A DNA stretch of 64,000 nt from Clostridiales bacterium (GCA_015055605.1 SVHV01000001.1:253026-317025), one strand, 5' to 3'. Counted from the stretch's first letter, positions 43,860 to 54,687 are shown. The notes: generated from the sequence alone by a model not told the origin. Numbers and translations: made by a program.

Positions 43860-44895
43860 GAATAATTTGGATATTTTTGATACAAGAACATATTATTATA
43901 ATTTACCAGAAGAGCAGATTGCTCAAACACCAGCAGAGCCTAGAGACTCCTCTAGACTCCTTGTTTACCATAGAGATACTCAAATGATAGAACATAAGAA
44001 TTTCTATAATGTTATTGATTATCTTCAGTCCGGTGATGTTTTGGTGGTAAATAATACTAGGGTTTTACCTGCTAGACTATATGGCAAAAAAGAAACTGGT
44101 GCTGTGATTGAGGTATTACTTCTCAAAAGACTAGATATTACAACATGGGAATGTCTTGCTAAGCCGGGCAAAAGGCTAAAGGAAGGAACAATTATTGTGT
44201 TTTCTCCAGAATTAAAGGCAGAAGTAAAAAGTGATACTGACTTTGGTGGTAAAATAATTAGTTTTATATTTGAAGGTGTTTTTGAGGAGATTGTTGATAA
44301 GATAGGAGTGATGCCTCTGCCTCCATATATAAAAGAACAGTATAAGGATAAAGATAGGTATCAGACTGTATATAATAAGGTTACAGGTAGTAGTGCTGCA
44401 CCAACTGCAGGATTGCATTTTACTAATGAACTTATGCAGAAAATAAAAGACAAGGGTGTAGAGGTAGTAGAGGTATTACTTCATGTTGGACTAGGAACAT
44501 TTAGACCTGTTAGTGAAACTAATATAAAAAATCATAAAATGCATAGTGAGTATATTGAAGTAACTAAGGATTCTGCTGATAAAATTAACAAGGCAAAATC
44601 TGAGGGTAGAAGAATAATTGCTGTAGGTACTACTAGCATTAGAGTTTTAGAATCAGCAACTGATGATAATGGCATTCTTCAACCAGTGCAAAAAGAAACA
44701 GATATTTTTATATATCCAGGATATGAATTTAAAATGGTAGATGCTGTGATTACTAACTTCCATTTGCCTGAGAGTACACTTATTATGCTGGTTTCTGCTT
44801 TTTGTGGATTAGATGAGACTATAGATATGTATAATACTGCAGTTAAAGAAGGTTATAGATTCTTTAGTTTTGGTGACGCAACTTTGCTTTTATAG
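43852..44895 (+). CDS. queA: S-adenosylmethionine:tRNA ribosyltransferase-isomerase QueA
   Basis: QueA transfers the ribosyl part of SAM to preQ1 at tRNA position 34 to make epoxyqueuosine. The 347-residue protein has [63 protein letters not shown] and the C-terminal [16 protein letters not shown], all family hallmarks. The ATG at 43852 fits the family N-terminus; two earlier in-frame starts lie inside ruvB. tgt, the next enzyme type in the pathway, is two genes on. Confidence 0.95.
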   Translation: MNKNNLDIFDTRTYYYNLPEEQIAQTPAEPRDSSRLLVYHRDTQMIEHKNFYNVIDYLQSGDVLVVNNTRVLPARLYGKKETGAVIEVLLLKRLDITTWECLAKPGKRLKEGTIIVFSPELKAEVKSDTDFGGKIISFIFEGVFEEIVDKIGVMPLPPYIKEQYKDKDRYQTVYNKVTGSSAAPTAGLHFTNELMQKIKDKGVEVVEVLLHVGLGTFRPVSETNIKNHKMHSEYIEVTKDSADKINKAKSEGRRIIAVGTTSIRVLESATDDNGILQPVQKETDIFIYPGYEFKMVDAVITNFHLPESTLIMLVSAFCGLDETIDMYNTAVKEGYRFFSFGDATLLL

Positions 44896-44902
44896 GTGAA
44901 AC

Positions 44903-45118
44903 ATGATTGATATTGAAATAGGTGCTTTGTATAGACATTTTAAGGGCAATACATATAGAGTAATTGCTGTTGCTAAACATACAGAAAATATGGAAGATAT
45001 GATAGTATATTCTCCTGAAAACGATAATAGTTTGGTATGGGTGCGACCTATGTCTATGTGGAATGAAATAGTGGATAAAGATACTAATAAAAAAAGATTT
45101 GAAAAAGTTGAGAATTAA
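44903..45118 (+). CDS. DUF1653 family protein
   Basis: This is a 71-residue protein of the DUF1653 family: GALYRHFKGNTYRVIAVAKHTEN, then MIVYSPENDNSLVWVRPMSMW. It is a small beta-rich domain with no established function. It lies between queA and tgt, an order suggesting it is only carried along in the operon or linked to tRNA modification. That link is inference. Confidence 0.85.
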   Translation: MIDIEIGALYRHFKGNTYRVIAVAKHTENMEDMIVYSPENDNSLVWVRPMSMWNEIVDKDTNKKRFEKVEN

Positions 45119-46264
<1,146 letters not shown>

Positions 46265-46307
46265 TCTTAATTCGCTTAAAATATACATTTTATTATAAAT
46301 ATTTGTT

Positions 46308-46335
46308 TTGATAATTTTCATACATTTGTTATAAT
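46308..46335 (+). promoter_or_regulatory. Promoter for yajC
   Basis: TTGATA (46308-46313), a 16-base spacer and a perfect TATAAT (46330-46335) with an extended TG. Confidence 0.7.
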
Positions 46336-46369
46336 ATTTAAGATTAAATTAAATACTAAGGAGATTACA

Positions 46370-46888
46370 ATGAATTTATTACTAAATGCACTTGCAGCAT
46401 GGTTTGCTCAAAACTGGTTTATACTTTTAATTATCGTATTGATGATTGCTATGTTAGTACCATCTTTCCTTAGACAAAAGAAAGAAATTGCTGCTAAAAA
46501 TGAGTTGTTTGAAAAATTAACTAAAGGTACTAAAGTTATTACTACAGCAGGTATTTATGGTGTTGTAGAGAGTATCGAACTTACTACAGATGGTAAGGTT
46601 GTTACAATTATTACTGGTTCTAAGAAGAATCCTTCATCTATGACTGTTCATATTAATGCTATTGGTGGTATTGATAACAAAACTCCAGTTGTAGAAGATA
46701 TGTCTGGTAATATTATAAGTCAAGATAATATTGAGAATAATTCTTCAAATTCAGAAGCAAAAGAAGAGGTTGTAGATGCTGCAACTGAAGATGCTGAGGA
46801 AGAAAGCAAACCTGTAGAGAAATCTACTTCTGTTGCAAAAACTCCTAGAAAGAAATCTGCTGCTTCAAAAGTATCACACAAGAAATAA
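46370..46888 (+). CDS. yajC: Preprotein translocase subunit YajC
   Basis: YajC is a small membrane partner of SecDF and YidC. The N-terminal span (about 13-32), then LRQKKEIAAKNELFEKLTKGTKVITTAGIYGVVE in pieces, is the family core. At 172 residues it is longer than usual because of an acidic then basic low-complexity tail (about 115-172) ending in a Lys-rich stretch. It lies upstream of secD but is separated from it by a membrane protein and two terminators. Confidence 0.92.
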   Translation: MNLLLNALAAWFAQNWFILLIIVLMIAMLVPSFLRQKKEIAAKNELFEKLTKGTKVITTAGIYGVVESIELTTDGKVVTIITGSKKNPSSMTVHINAIGGIDNKTPVVEDMSGNIISQDNIENNSSNSEAKEEVVDAATEDAEEESKPVEKSTSVAKTPRKKSAASKVSHKK

Positions 46889-46893
46889 TTTTT

Positions 46894-46924
46894 AAAAAGC
46901 AAGTCTATTAAGGCTTGTTTTTTT
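46894..46924 (+). terminator. Rho-independent terminator after yajC
   Basis: A stem of about 11 bp with G-U pairs (aaagcaagtct / aggcttgtttt), loop atta, and a T run. Confidence 0.78.
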
Positions 46925-47013
46925 GTCGAATATACTAGGGATATTGCATCTATATTGTTATAATTGTTTTTCTAAAATCATACTATATAAAAAAATATAT
47001 AGGTGGTTGTGAA

Positions 47014-47406
47014 ATGGCTGTTAGTGTGGTTGATTCAAAGAGGAATTTTTGGTTAAAGATATTAAGTGGTACGATTGTGTCTGTTTGTATTACACTCATT
47101 ATGATTTTGATATTTGCCCTTATTATTAGGTATGTGGGTATTAGGGATAATATCATCTTTCCTATTAATCAAATTATCAAGGTATTTAGTATATTTGTTG
47201 GTGCAATGCTTTCTCTAAAGAGACATAAAGAAAAAGGGCTACTTAAAGGATTATTGATAGGATTTGCATACTACATTTTAAGCTTTGTTACATTTAGTAT
47301 TTTGCAGGGTTATTTTTCCATATCATTGAGTAATGTTTATGATATGTTTCTTACTACGCTTATGGGTGGAATTATCGGACTTATAGTTGTTCATCTAGGG
47401 AAATAA
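47014..47406 (+). CDS. TIGR04086-like four-span membrane protein
   Basis: This is a 130-residue hydrophobic protein with four predicted spans (about 14-39, 48-66, 76-96 and 108-127) and the loop SLKRHKEKGLLKGLLIGFAYY, which is typical of the TIGR04086 family often found between yajC and later genes in Clostridia. The function is unknown. An extended -10 (TGTTATAAT, 46956-46964) may drive it. A terminator follows. Confidence 0.75.
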   Translation: MAVSVVDSKRNFWLKILSGTIVSVCITLIMILIFALIIRYVGIRDNIIFPINQIIKVFSIFVGAMLSLKRHKEKGLLKGLLIGFAYYILSFVTFSILQGYFSISLSNVYDMFLTTLMGGIIGLIVVHLGK

Positions 47407-47417
47407 TGATAAAAATT

Positions 47418-47465
47418 ATACACGATTTGACCGTCTTTGTGACGATGGTTAATCGTGTTTTTTTA
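47418..47465 (+). terminator. Rho-independent terminator after the TIGR04086-like gene
   Basis: acacgatt pairs with aatcgtgt, extended by gacc / ggtt with one bulge, then a T tract. It separates this gene from secDF. Confidence 0.8.
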
Positions 47466-47546
47466 TTGTTGTTGAATTTTGCGTTTGTTTTGTTGCGTTT
47501 TTTGGTAATTATCTTCAATAATCGCTTATTTTTATTTAAAAATAAA

Positions 47547-47575
47547 TTGACTACAAAAGCCTTATGGGGTATAAT
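47547..47575 (+). promoter_or_regulatory. Sigma-A promoter for secDF
   Basis: TTGACT (47547-47552), a 17-base spacer and a perfect TATAAT (47570-47575). RNA should start near 47582, giving a leader of about 174 bases. Confidence 0.8.
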
Positions 47576-47581
47576 GATTAG

Positions 47582-47755
47582 GTGAAAATATTTCGTCGGT
47601 TTTACGAAATATTTATCTATTTAAACCGATTTTTTAAATCAAGTCTAAATTTTAAATTAGTGGATATAATTATTTTAGGATTTTTATAGTGAATTTTAGA
47701 CTGTTTATAATAGATGAAATTTCTAATATCGATAATACTAAATGGAGTGGACAAA
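47582..47755 (+). promoter_or_regulatory. Switch-like structured leader of secDF mRNA
   Basis: Hairpin 1 is a perfect 11-bp stem (47586-47596 with 47604-47614) whose loop is cggtttt. Those loop bases are complementary to aaaccga at 47623-47629, which is followed by six Ts. The alternative pairing tcggttt / aaaccga therefore makes an intrinsic terminator, or a pseudoknot if hairpin 1 stays. A later long-range 8-bp stem (agtctaaa 47642-47649 with tttagact 47695-47702) lies before the ribosome site. It does not match any leader family I know. Confidence 0.5.
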
Positions 47756-49039
47756 ATGAAAAAGAAAAGGGCAATTAGAAATTATGTACTTACAAGCATC
47801 TTTGTAGTTTTAGTATTTTTACTAACATTTATCCCTTTCCCAGTTCCTGGAACAAGTTACAATTTCATGGGCTTAGCGAACTTGCACCTAGGACTAGAGT
47901 TGGGTGGTGGAGTAAAGAATACCTACGATATTGAGATTGCTGACTGGTATGAAGGTACAGAGGAAGACGCCTATAGAGAAACAGTAGATAGAGTTCAATA
48001 TCTATTAGACAAGCAATATTCTGATGCAAAAGCATACATTAATGCTGATAAGAAAATTACAATTGAGGTTCCTGATACAACTATTTCAGAGTCTTTCTTA
48101 ATTGGATTTATAGAGATGAAGTCTGAGTCTGGTGAAGATGCTGAGGCAAAAGTTACTGGACAAGATATAGAGTCTGTTGAGTATATGCTTAGTGGTACAA
48201 CACATGGTGTTTACATTAAATTTACTGAAGAAGGCAAAGAGAAGTTTGCTGAATTAACTAAGACAGTTAGTTCTAAAGATGAACAAACAATGTATATCTA
48301 TATGAACAAAAATTACGACCAAGCATTCTCTGAACCAACTGTTACAGAAGAAAACACTATGGGATATACATTTATCTCTGGTAGTGGTATTACAAACAAA
48401 TCAAGTGGTAAAGCGTATGCAGATAGACTTGCTGGAACAATGATTGGTGTAAACATGACTACTAAAACAGAGGCAACAGAGGTTGTAAGCGAGAATGGTA
48501 ATTCTGTTAGAATTATGATGACAATAGTTACTATAGCCGTTGTTGTTGCTGCAGTTGTAGTTGCTTATGTACTATTTAAAGAATTAGGTTTAGTTTCTTC
48601 TTTATCTTTATTCTTTGCATTAGCAGTTTCTGTTCTAGTTAGTGCAATTTTTGATTTACAAATCACAGTTGCTGGTTGGTTAGGTTTTGTAATCGGATTT
48701 GTATTTAACTATGTTTTACATTTGTACTACCTAAATGTTATCAAGAGGGAATATGCTAAGGGTAAGAAATTTATCGTTTCATTCTCTTCTGGATATAGAG
48801 GTGCATTGTTCAATATGTTAGATGTTTTACTACTAACAACTGGTTCTGTACTATTCTTGTTATTTATTCCAAGTAATTTAGTTAGAATGTTTGTATATAA
48901 TTTCTTAATGACAATACCTGGAACTGCATTTACTAGTATGTTCCTAAATAAGGTATTTGCTGTTAACTATACTGCATTTAACCTAAAGAATGAGAAAAAA
49001 GTTAACTTTACTAAGGAGGCCAATATTGATGAAAACTAA
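47756..49039 (+). CDS. secD: Protein translocase subunit SecD, divergent
   Basis: SecD, with SecF, uses the proton gradient to help pull exported proteins across the membrane. The 427-residue protein has an N-terminal span, the LGLELGGGVKN motif (family LGLDLQGG), an extracytoplasmic P1-like domain (about 55-250) and about five spans at the C-terminus. The fourth-span motif that normally reads VDANVLIFERI is FNYVLHLYYLN here, so the proton-relay Asp is Asn318. The ATG at 47756 has ggag before it; an earlier TTG at 47714 is less likely. It overlaps secF by 11 bases. Confidence 0.85.
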   Translation: MKKKRAIRNYVLTSIFVVLVFLLTFIPFPVPGTSYNFMGLANLHLGLELGGGVKNTYDIEIADWYEGTEEDAYRETVDRVQYLLDKQYSDAKAYINADKKITIEVPDTTISESFLIGFIEMKSESGEDAEAKVTGQDIESVEYMLSGTTHGVYIKFTEEGKEKFAELTKTVSSKDEQTMYIYMNKNYDQAFSEPTVTEENTMGYTFISGSGITNKSSGKAYADRLAGTMIGVNMTTKTEATEVVSENGNSVRIMMTIVTIAVVVAAVVVAYVLFKELGLVSSLSLFFALAVSVLVSAIFDLQITVAGWLGFVIGFVFNYVLHLYYLNVIKREYAKGKKFIVSFSSGYRGALFNMLDVLLLTTGSVLFLLFIPSNLVRMFVYNFLMTIPGTAFTSMFLNKVFAVNYTAFNLKNEKKVNFTKEANIDEN

Positions 49040-50060
49040 TAGCAGTAAATTTAACTTTATTACAAGTTTTAAGTATTTTATGATTATTCCTGTAGTTATG
49101 GCTCTAGCTGCCATGATTATAGGATTAATAATCGGATTTAATTTTGATTATGATTACAGAAATGTTTCTACATTTACTGTAAAATTCAACACAACAGTTT
49201 CTGAAGAAGAATATAAAGTATTTGAAGATGAAATCACCAAAATTGTAGTAAGATATGATTTAGAAGACCATAGAATTGAAAGAATTGGTCAAGATGCTCA
49301 AAATGGTGTAATTGTTAGAATTGTTAATACTGACAATGCTCTTGATTCAAAAATTGATGAATTAAAGACAGAAATCGAAGATAATCTATATACAAATGTT
49401 CAGTCTAAAGTTGATAGGTCTGTATATATTTCTACAACAGATATTTTAACTAATACTGCAAAAGATTCTTCAAAGATGATTTGGTATACTGTGCTTGCAG
49501 TGGGTTGTATTATGGTACTTGCGTTCTTATATAATATCATTAGATACAACATTATGGCAGGTGTATCTGTTATACTAAATATTCTTCTTGCAAGTGCAAT
49601 GCTTACTTCTGCAAATGTTATATTCAGAATTCCTTTAAATACTGCATTTGTTCTTGCTTATGCTATCGCAACTATGGTATGTGTTGTACTTTCAATATTC
49701 GTTAATAATGGGCTAAAACCAACTATTAATGAAGATAAATATGCAAAGTCTAGCAATGCAGAGAGAGTTTACTCTGTAGTTAACTCTAAGTTCGTTGCAA
49801 AGACTTTAATTTATATGGCATTTATTATTCTTCCACTAATACTAATTGCTGTATTCTCTACAATTTCAACTCTTTACACAATTATTTCTATTATTCTAGG
49901 TTTAATAATTGCTGTATTTACAACTTTATTCTTTAGTACATCTATCTGGTCTTTCTGGTATAAGAGGGAGAAAGATATTATGCTTAAGAGAAGACAAGAA
50001 AGAGAAAAAAAGAAATTAGAGAACAAAGATAATAAAACTGACGAAAAAATTCTTGTTTAA
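49029..50060 (+). CDS. secF: Protein translocase subunit SecF, divergent
   Basis: This is the SecF partner of the preceding SecD. The 343-residue protein has a first span (about 17-37), a periplasmic-type domain (about 40-145) and about five further spans, ending in a basic tail. The SecF fourth-span signature (GYSINDTVVVFDR) is replaced by AYAIATMVCVVLS, with Thr215 at the place of the essential Asp. The DYDYRN segment replaces the DFTGG motif. The start at 49029 is supported by aaggagg and lies inside secD, so the two are coupled. Confidence 0.8.
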   Translation: MKTNSSKFNFITSFKYFMIIPVVMALAAMIIGLIIGFNFDYDYRNVSTFTVKFNTTVSEEEYKVFEDEITKIVVRYDLEDHRIERIGQDAQNGVIVRIVNTDNALDSKIDELKTEIEDNLYTNVQSKVDRSVYISTTDILTNTAKDSSKMIWYTVLAVGCIMVLAFLYNIIRYNIMAGVSVILNILLASAMLTSANVIFRIPLNTAFVLAYAIATMVCVVLSIFVNNGLKPTINEDKYAKSSNAERVYSVVNSKFVAKTLIYMAFIILPLILIAVFSTISTLYTIISIILGLIIAVFTTLFFSTSIWSFWYKREKDIMLKRRQEREKKKLENKDNKTDEKILV

Positions 50061-50066
50061 TATCAC

Positions 50067-50100
50067 TAAGCCCTTAAAATCTTTTTAAGGGCTTATTTTA
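50067..50100 (+). terminator. Rho-independent terminator after secF
   Basis: A perfect 13-bp stem (taagcccttaaaa / ttttaagggctta) with a three-base loop. The T run after it is short. Confidence 0.75.
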
Positions 50101-50115
50101 TGCTAAAAGGTTATT

Positions 50116-52497
50116 ATGGAATTTATAAAGAAATATAAAGAACAATTTAATATAAAAGAATTAGAAAAATTTGCTAAAAGATTTGATATTAGTGTTGAAG
50201 TAGTTAAGTTATTGTTTTCAAGAGGATTAGACACAGAAGATAAAATTGAGAAATTTATTGGTTCTGGAGTTACTCAACTTAATAATCCATTCTTACTTAG
50301 TAATATGGATAAGGTAGTTGAAAAGATCAAGAGCAATATTGCTAATAATAAAAACATCTTGATAATGGGTGATTATGATACTGATGGTATCAGTGCTAGT
50401 GCGATCTTATATAAATATTTTGAGAGTATCGGTAAGAAGGTTAATGTATTTTTACCTAATAGATTTGTTGATGGTTATGGTCTAACCTGTGAGAGTCTAG
50501 ATAAAGTAAAAGATTTATATAGTCCTGACTTAATCATTACAGTTGACTGTGGTATTACTTGTGTAGAAGAAATCGAGTATTGTAAAAAATTAGGTATAGA
50601 TATTATAGTTACAGACCATCATGACATACCACAAGTATTGCCAAATACACTTATTATTAATCCCAAATTAGATGGACAATTATATCCTTTTAAAGAACTA
50701 TGTGGAGCAGGTGTTGCATTGAAACTTGTTCATGCTTTGGGTGGGCTAGAAGAGGCTCTTAAATACACTACTATTGCATCTCTTGCTACTGTTGCAGATA
50801 TAGTTCCTCTTATGGAAGAAAATAGGGCTATAGTAAAATTAGGACTAGAGCATCAAAAAGAGCAACTACCTAAAGGTCTTAAAAAGTTATGTAGTAGACT
50901 TAAGATGTCATTACCGTTAACTAGTTCGGATATATCATTCAAGATGGCACCTAAAATCAATGCAACAGGTAGAATGGGTGATGCTAGTATTTCTTTTAGA
51001 CTATATATTGAGAAAGATGACTCAGAGATAGAGAAAAATATCAACCTATTATTAGAGCTTAATGATAAGAGAGTTGCAGAAACAAATGTTATATTTGAGT
51101 CTGCTTGTGAGATGTTAGAGGGAACTAATGTTTCTCGACTTGGAATGATAGTTCTATATAATGAAAAGTGGGAAAGTGGTGTTCTTGGTATTATATGTTC
51201 AAAGTTGGTTGAGAAATATAATAAACCGGTTTGTTTGCTTAGCAAGGTTGATGATGAGTATAAAGGTAGTTGTAGGAGTATACCTGCAGTAAATATTTTT
51301 GATGCTTTAACATCTGTGCAAGATTTACTTATTAGATTTGGTGGTCACAATCAAGCTGGTGGACTATCTATCGAGGGCAAAAATCTAAAAGAATTTAGAA
51401 AAAGAATCAATGATTATGTATTAAATAATACTAAAGAAGAAGATTTAGTTACTAGAAAAACTTATGATTTAGACTTATCAAATGCTGTTGTTGATGCTAA
51501 ATTTGTAAAAGATTTAGAGATTTTTGAACCAACAGGATTTAAAAATGAAAAGCCGACATTTAGGTTTCAGATAGATAATAATTCTGCAGTTAGAATGTCA
51601 AACTTTCCTCAACATTTGAGAATTAAATACAAAGATTTAAACTTTATTGCATTTAACAAGGGTGATTATTACTATAATCTTAATGTTAATTGTTTAAAAG
51701 AAATTATTGTTGAGTTGTTTATTGAAAAATTCAGTAAAAAAGAGAAAATTAGTGGTTTTGTAAGGAACATAAATTACTCAAAAATTAACACTGCAACCAA
51801 GAGTGAAATTGTTGGAGCTAATTACTTAACTCAATTAAAATTAATTAATTTTAAATCTGAATATAATAATTATAAGACTATGAAGTTTGATGTTGCTATT
51901 GCTAAAATAAATGAGCTATGTAAAAAATCTAAATTTGGTACAGCTGTACTTATTAATGATATGGATACATACTTTGCTGTTACTAAGCAATTACCAGATA
52001 TATGTAATTATGAATTATTTGATATAAAGAATGCCTGTGGAGAAAATGTTATAGTTTTCTCTCCAGACGCTAGTACAAATCTAAAAGATTATGATAATAT
52101 ATTCTTGTTAGATAGTTTTTTATGTGAGGGTTATGTATCTAGTCTTAGCACTAAATTTAATAAGATTTATGCTGTACAGGACAGACTCAATATTTCACTA
52201 TTTAATAATCTTGATACTAGTAGGGATACATTTGCTAGAATTCATAATGCAATTAGACTAGCTAATATAACAACTGCAGTTCCTGATTTGGTGACATATT
52301 TTAATCAATTAAGAAAGATTAATTTGATTGATAAATCAATTAAGTATAATCAATTTATTTTCTTCCTGATGGTAATGGAAGAATTAGGTATTATGAAGTT
52401 TACTGAGGGTGTTTTGGAGATTAATAATGGTATTAAGAGCAATCTAAAAGACTCTGTAATATATAATTTTGTTATTGAATTTTTGAAAATTAAATAA
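50116..52497 (+). CDS. recJ: Single-stranded-DNA-specific exonuclease RecJ
   Basis: RecJ is a 5'-3' exonuclease in recombination and mismatch repair. The 793-residue protein has the DHH-family motifs MGDYDTDGISASAIL, TVDCGITC, VTDHHDIPQ and NPKL, then the DHHA1 motif RFGGHNQAGGLSI, an OB domain and a long C-terminal region (about 560-793) as in Firmicutes RecJ. It starts 15 bases after the secF terminator and precedes relA by nine bases. Confidence 0.94.
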   Translation: MEFIKKYKEQFNIKELEKFAKRFDISVEVVKLLFSRGLDTEDKIEKFIGSGVTQLNNPFLLSNMDKVVEKIKSNIANNKNILIMGDYDTDGISASAILYKYFESIGKKVNVFLPNRFVDGYGLTCESLDKVKDLYSPDLIITVDCGITCVEEIEYCKKLGIDIIVTDHHDIPQVLPNTLIINPKLDGQLYPFKELCGAGVALKLVHALGGLEEALKYTTIASLATVADIVPLMEENRAIVKLGLEHQKEQLPKGLKKLCSRLKMSLPLTSSDISFKMAPKINATGRMGDASISFRLYIEKDDSEIEKNINLLLELNDKRVAETNVIFESACEMLEGTNVSRLGMIVLYNEKWESGVLGIICSKLVEKYNKPVCLLSKVDDEYKGSCRSIPAVNIFDALTSVQDLLIRFGGHNQAGGLSIEGKNLKEFRKRINDYVLNNTKEEDLVTRKTYDLDLSNAVVDAKFVKDLEIFEPTGFKNEKPTFRFQIDNNSAVRMSNFPQHLRIKYKDLNFIAFNKGDYYYNLNVNCLKEIIVELFIEKFSKKEKISGFVRNINYSKINTATKSEIVGANYLTQLKLINFKSEYNNYKTMKFDVAIAKINELCKKSKFGTAVLINDMDTYFAVTKQLPDICNYELFDIKNACGENVIVFSPDASTNLKDYDNIFLLDSFLCEGYVSSLSTKFNKIYAVQDRLNISLFNNLDTSRDTFARIHNAIRLANITTAVPDLVTYFNQLRKINLIDKSIKYNQFIFFLMVMEELGIMKFTEGVLEINNGIKSNLKDSVIYNFVIEFLKIK

Positions 52498-52506
52498 GGG
52501 GTATTT

Positions 52507-54687
52507 ATGAAAGAATTATTTCAGAAAATTGAAGAACTTTTTTCCAAAAAAGATAGTGAAATTATTGAAAAAATATATAATGAAGTTTCTAGCAGTTATG
52601 CTAAATCAGGCCTATACACTTTAGAGTATGGTAAGCTAATTGCAGAGAATCTTTTATCTAATAAATTAGACCTAGATTCTATAATCATAGGACTAATTTA
52701 TCCAGCATACAAAAACAATCCAGAGATACTTTCGTCAGATATTATTAATGACGAAATAAAGGGAATTTTTACAAGACTTGAGAAGATTGAGAACCTTAAT
52801 CTTTCTACACATCAAGAACAGCTTGAGAACATTAAAAACATGTTTATTGCTCTTGCAAAGGACATTAGGGTTGTTATCATTAAACTTTGTATAGAAGAGA
52901 GCAAACTTAGGTTTGTTGATATGCTTACTGAGGCTGAAACAACCGTATTTATGCAAGAAATCAATGATATATATTTTCCTATATGTCAGATGCTTGGTTT
53001 GAGTCATATCAAAAATACCTTTGGAAATGCAACATTTAAGTATTTTAAGCCTAAAATGTACGAGGAATTAACAGAAACTCTAAGCAAGTATGTTGAAGAG
53101 AGAAATGCTGAGATAAATTCTGTTATTGAAAAACTAAAAATTGAGATGAAGTCTATTTGTCCTGATTCTGTGGTTTATGGTAGACAAAAGCAACTATATA
53201 GTATTGCTAAAAAGTTACAGATGAAGAATATGGGCATTAGTTCTATTAATGATATTTATGGTAGAAGTAATTATCTAAATACTGTGGCTTCTGAGGGAAC
53301 CTTTAAAGAGAATAGACTTAATCAGATTATGGATATTTTAGCAGTTAGAATCCTTGTTAATACTATTGACGAGTGTTACACAGCTTTGGGTAAAGTATTT
53401 ACGCTTTATAAGCCTTTGGGTAATTTCAAAGATTATATAGCTAATCCAAAAGAGAATGGTTATCAGTCATTACATACAGCCATTGTTCTTGATAATGGCG
53501 ACCCTGTAGAGGTGCAGATTAGAACTTATGATATGCACACTTATGCTGAGTACGGTTTCGCTGCTCACTGGGCATACAAAGAAAGAAAAAAACTAGACGA
53601 GAGTGGTGTAAAAATTAACTATATTAGGTCAATTATGGACCTTCATAAAGAAAAATCAAGTGACGAATTGCTTGAGATTATGAAGACTGACGTGTATAGT
53701 GGTAAAATTTTTGTACAATCTCCTATGGGCAAGATTATTGATTTTCCAGAGGGGTCGACACCTATTGACTTTGCTTATGCTATTCATAGCAAGATAGGTA
53801 ACTATTGTGTAGGTGCTAAGATTAACGATAGAATGGTTCCTCTAAATACTCAGATGAATAATGGAGATATTGTAGAGATTATCACTAATCCTAATGCTAA
53901 AGGTCCTTCTAGAGATTGGTTAAAAGTTGTAAAAACAAATTCTGCTAGGTCAAAAATCAATGCTTTCTTCAAAAAAGAAATGAAAGAAGAGAATATTAAG
54001 AAAGGTAAGAGTATCTTAGAGCAAAATGCTAAAATCAAAAACTTACCTCTTAGCAAATTATTAGTACCTAAGTATCTAGATGAGGTATTTGAGAAATATA
54101 GTTTTCAAAGTACAGATGATATGTATGCTTCAGTTGGTTATGGTGGTATTACTGCAAATCAAGTTCTCAATAAACTTTCAGCTCTTTATAGAGAGGATAG
54201 TGCAGTTAGTGAGTTTAATAGAGAGCATAAGTTAACTGAGTACAAAAATGACGGTGATGTTATTGTAAAAGGTTTCTCAAACCTTATGACTAAACTTGCT
54301 AAATGTTGTAATCCTTTGCCTGGTGATGACATTATCGGATATATTTCTAGAGGTAATGGAATCACTATTCATAAAAGAGACTGTGATACTCTAAAAAGTT
54401 GCGAATTTGAGCGTTTAATTGAATGTTCATGGCATGCTAATTCTACAAAGAAATTTATCGGTTCAATCTCGATTGTGGCTACTGATGGTCCAGGACTTAT
54501 TGCAAAAGTTACTAAAAAATTAAATGATGAAAAAATCCCTCTTGTTGGTATGGTTGCGAAGAAGAAAGAAGATGGCAAAGCGCTTATTAGTGTTCAAGTG
54601 AGCATATCTAACAAGGCAGAGCTTGATAGTTTAATGAGTAAATTAAATCAATTAAGTTTTGTTTTGGAAATATATAGGTCAGCGTAA
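52507..54687 (+). CDS. relA: RelA-type (p)ppGpp synthetase with degenerate hydrolase domain
   Basis: This is a long RelA/SpoT homologue, 726 residues, that makes the alarmone (p)ppGpp. The N-terminal HD hydrolase region has lost its metal site: the usual LLHD reads LIYP (residues 63-66) and KLADRLHNMR reads KLCIEESKLR. The synthetase keeps YGRQKQLYSI, IMDILAVRILV, NGYQSLHTA and DPVEVQIRT. A segment of about 28 residues (GISSINDIYG to TFKEN) is inserted before IMDILAVR. TGS, zinc-finger (LAKCCNPLPGDDIIGYIS) and ACT domains are complete. It should be synthetase-only. Confidence 0.92.
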   Translation: MKELFQKIEELFSKKDSEIIEKIYNEVSSSYAKSGLYTLEYGKLIAENLLSNKLDLDSIIIGLIYPAYKNNPEILSSDIINDEIKGIFTRLEKIENLNLSTHQEQLENIKNMFIALAKDIRVVIIKLCIEESKLRFVDMLTEAETTVFMQEINDIYFPICQMLGLSHIKNTFGNATFKYFKPKMYEELTETLSKYVEERNAEINSVIEKLKIEMKSICPDSVVYGRQKQLYSIAKKLQMKNMGISSINDIYGRSNYLNTVASEGTFKENRLNQIMDILAVRILVNTIDECYTALGKVFTLYKPLGNFKDYIANPKENGYQSLHTAIVLDNGDPVEVQIRTYDMHTYAEYGFAAHWAYKERKKLDESGVKINYIRSIMDLHKEKSSDELLEIMKTDVYSGKIFVQSPMGKIIDFPEGSTPIDFAYAIHSKIGNYCVGAKINDRMVPLNTQMNNGDIVEIITNPNAKGPSRDWLKVVKTNSARSKINAFFKKEMKEENIKKGKSILEQNAKIKNLPLSKLLVPKYLDEVFEKYSFQSTDDMYASVGYGGITANQVLNKLSALYREDSAVSEFNREHKLTEYKNDGDVIVKGFSNLMTKLAKCCNPLPGDDIIGYISRGNGITIHKRDCDTLKSCEFERLIECSWHANSTKKFIGSISIVATDGPGLIAKVTKKLNDEKIPLVGMVAKKKEDGKALISVQVSISNKAELDSLMSKLNQLSFVLEIYRSA

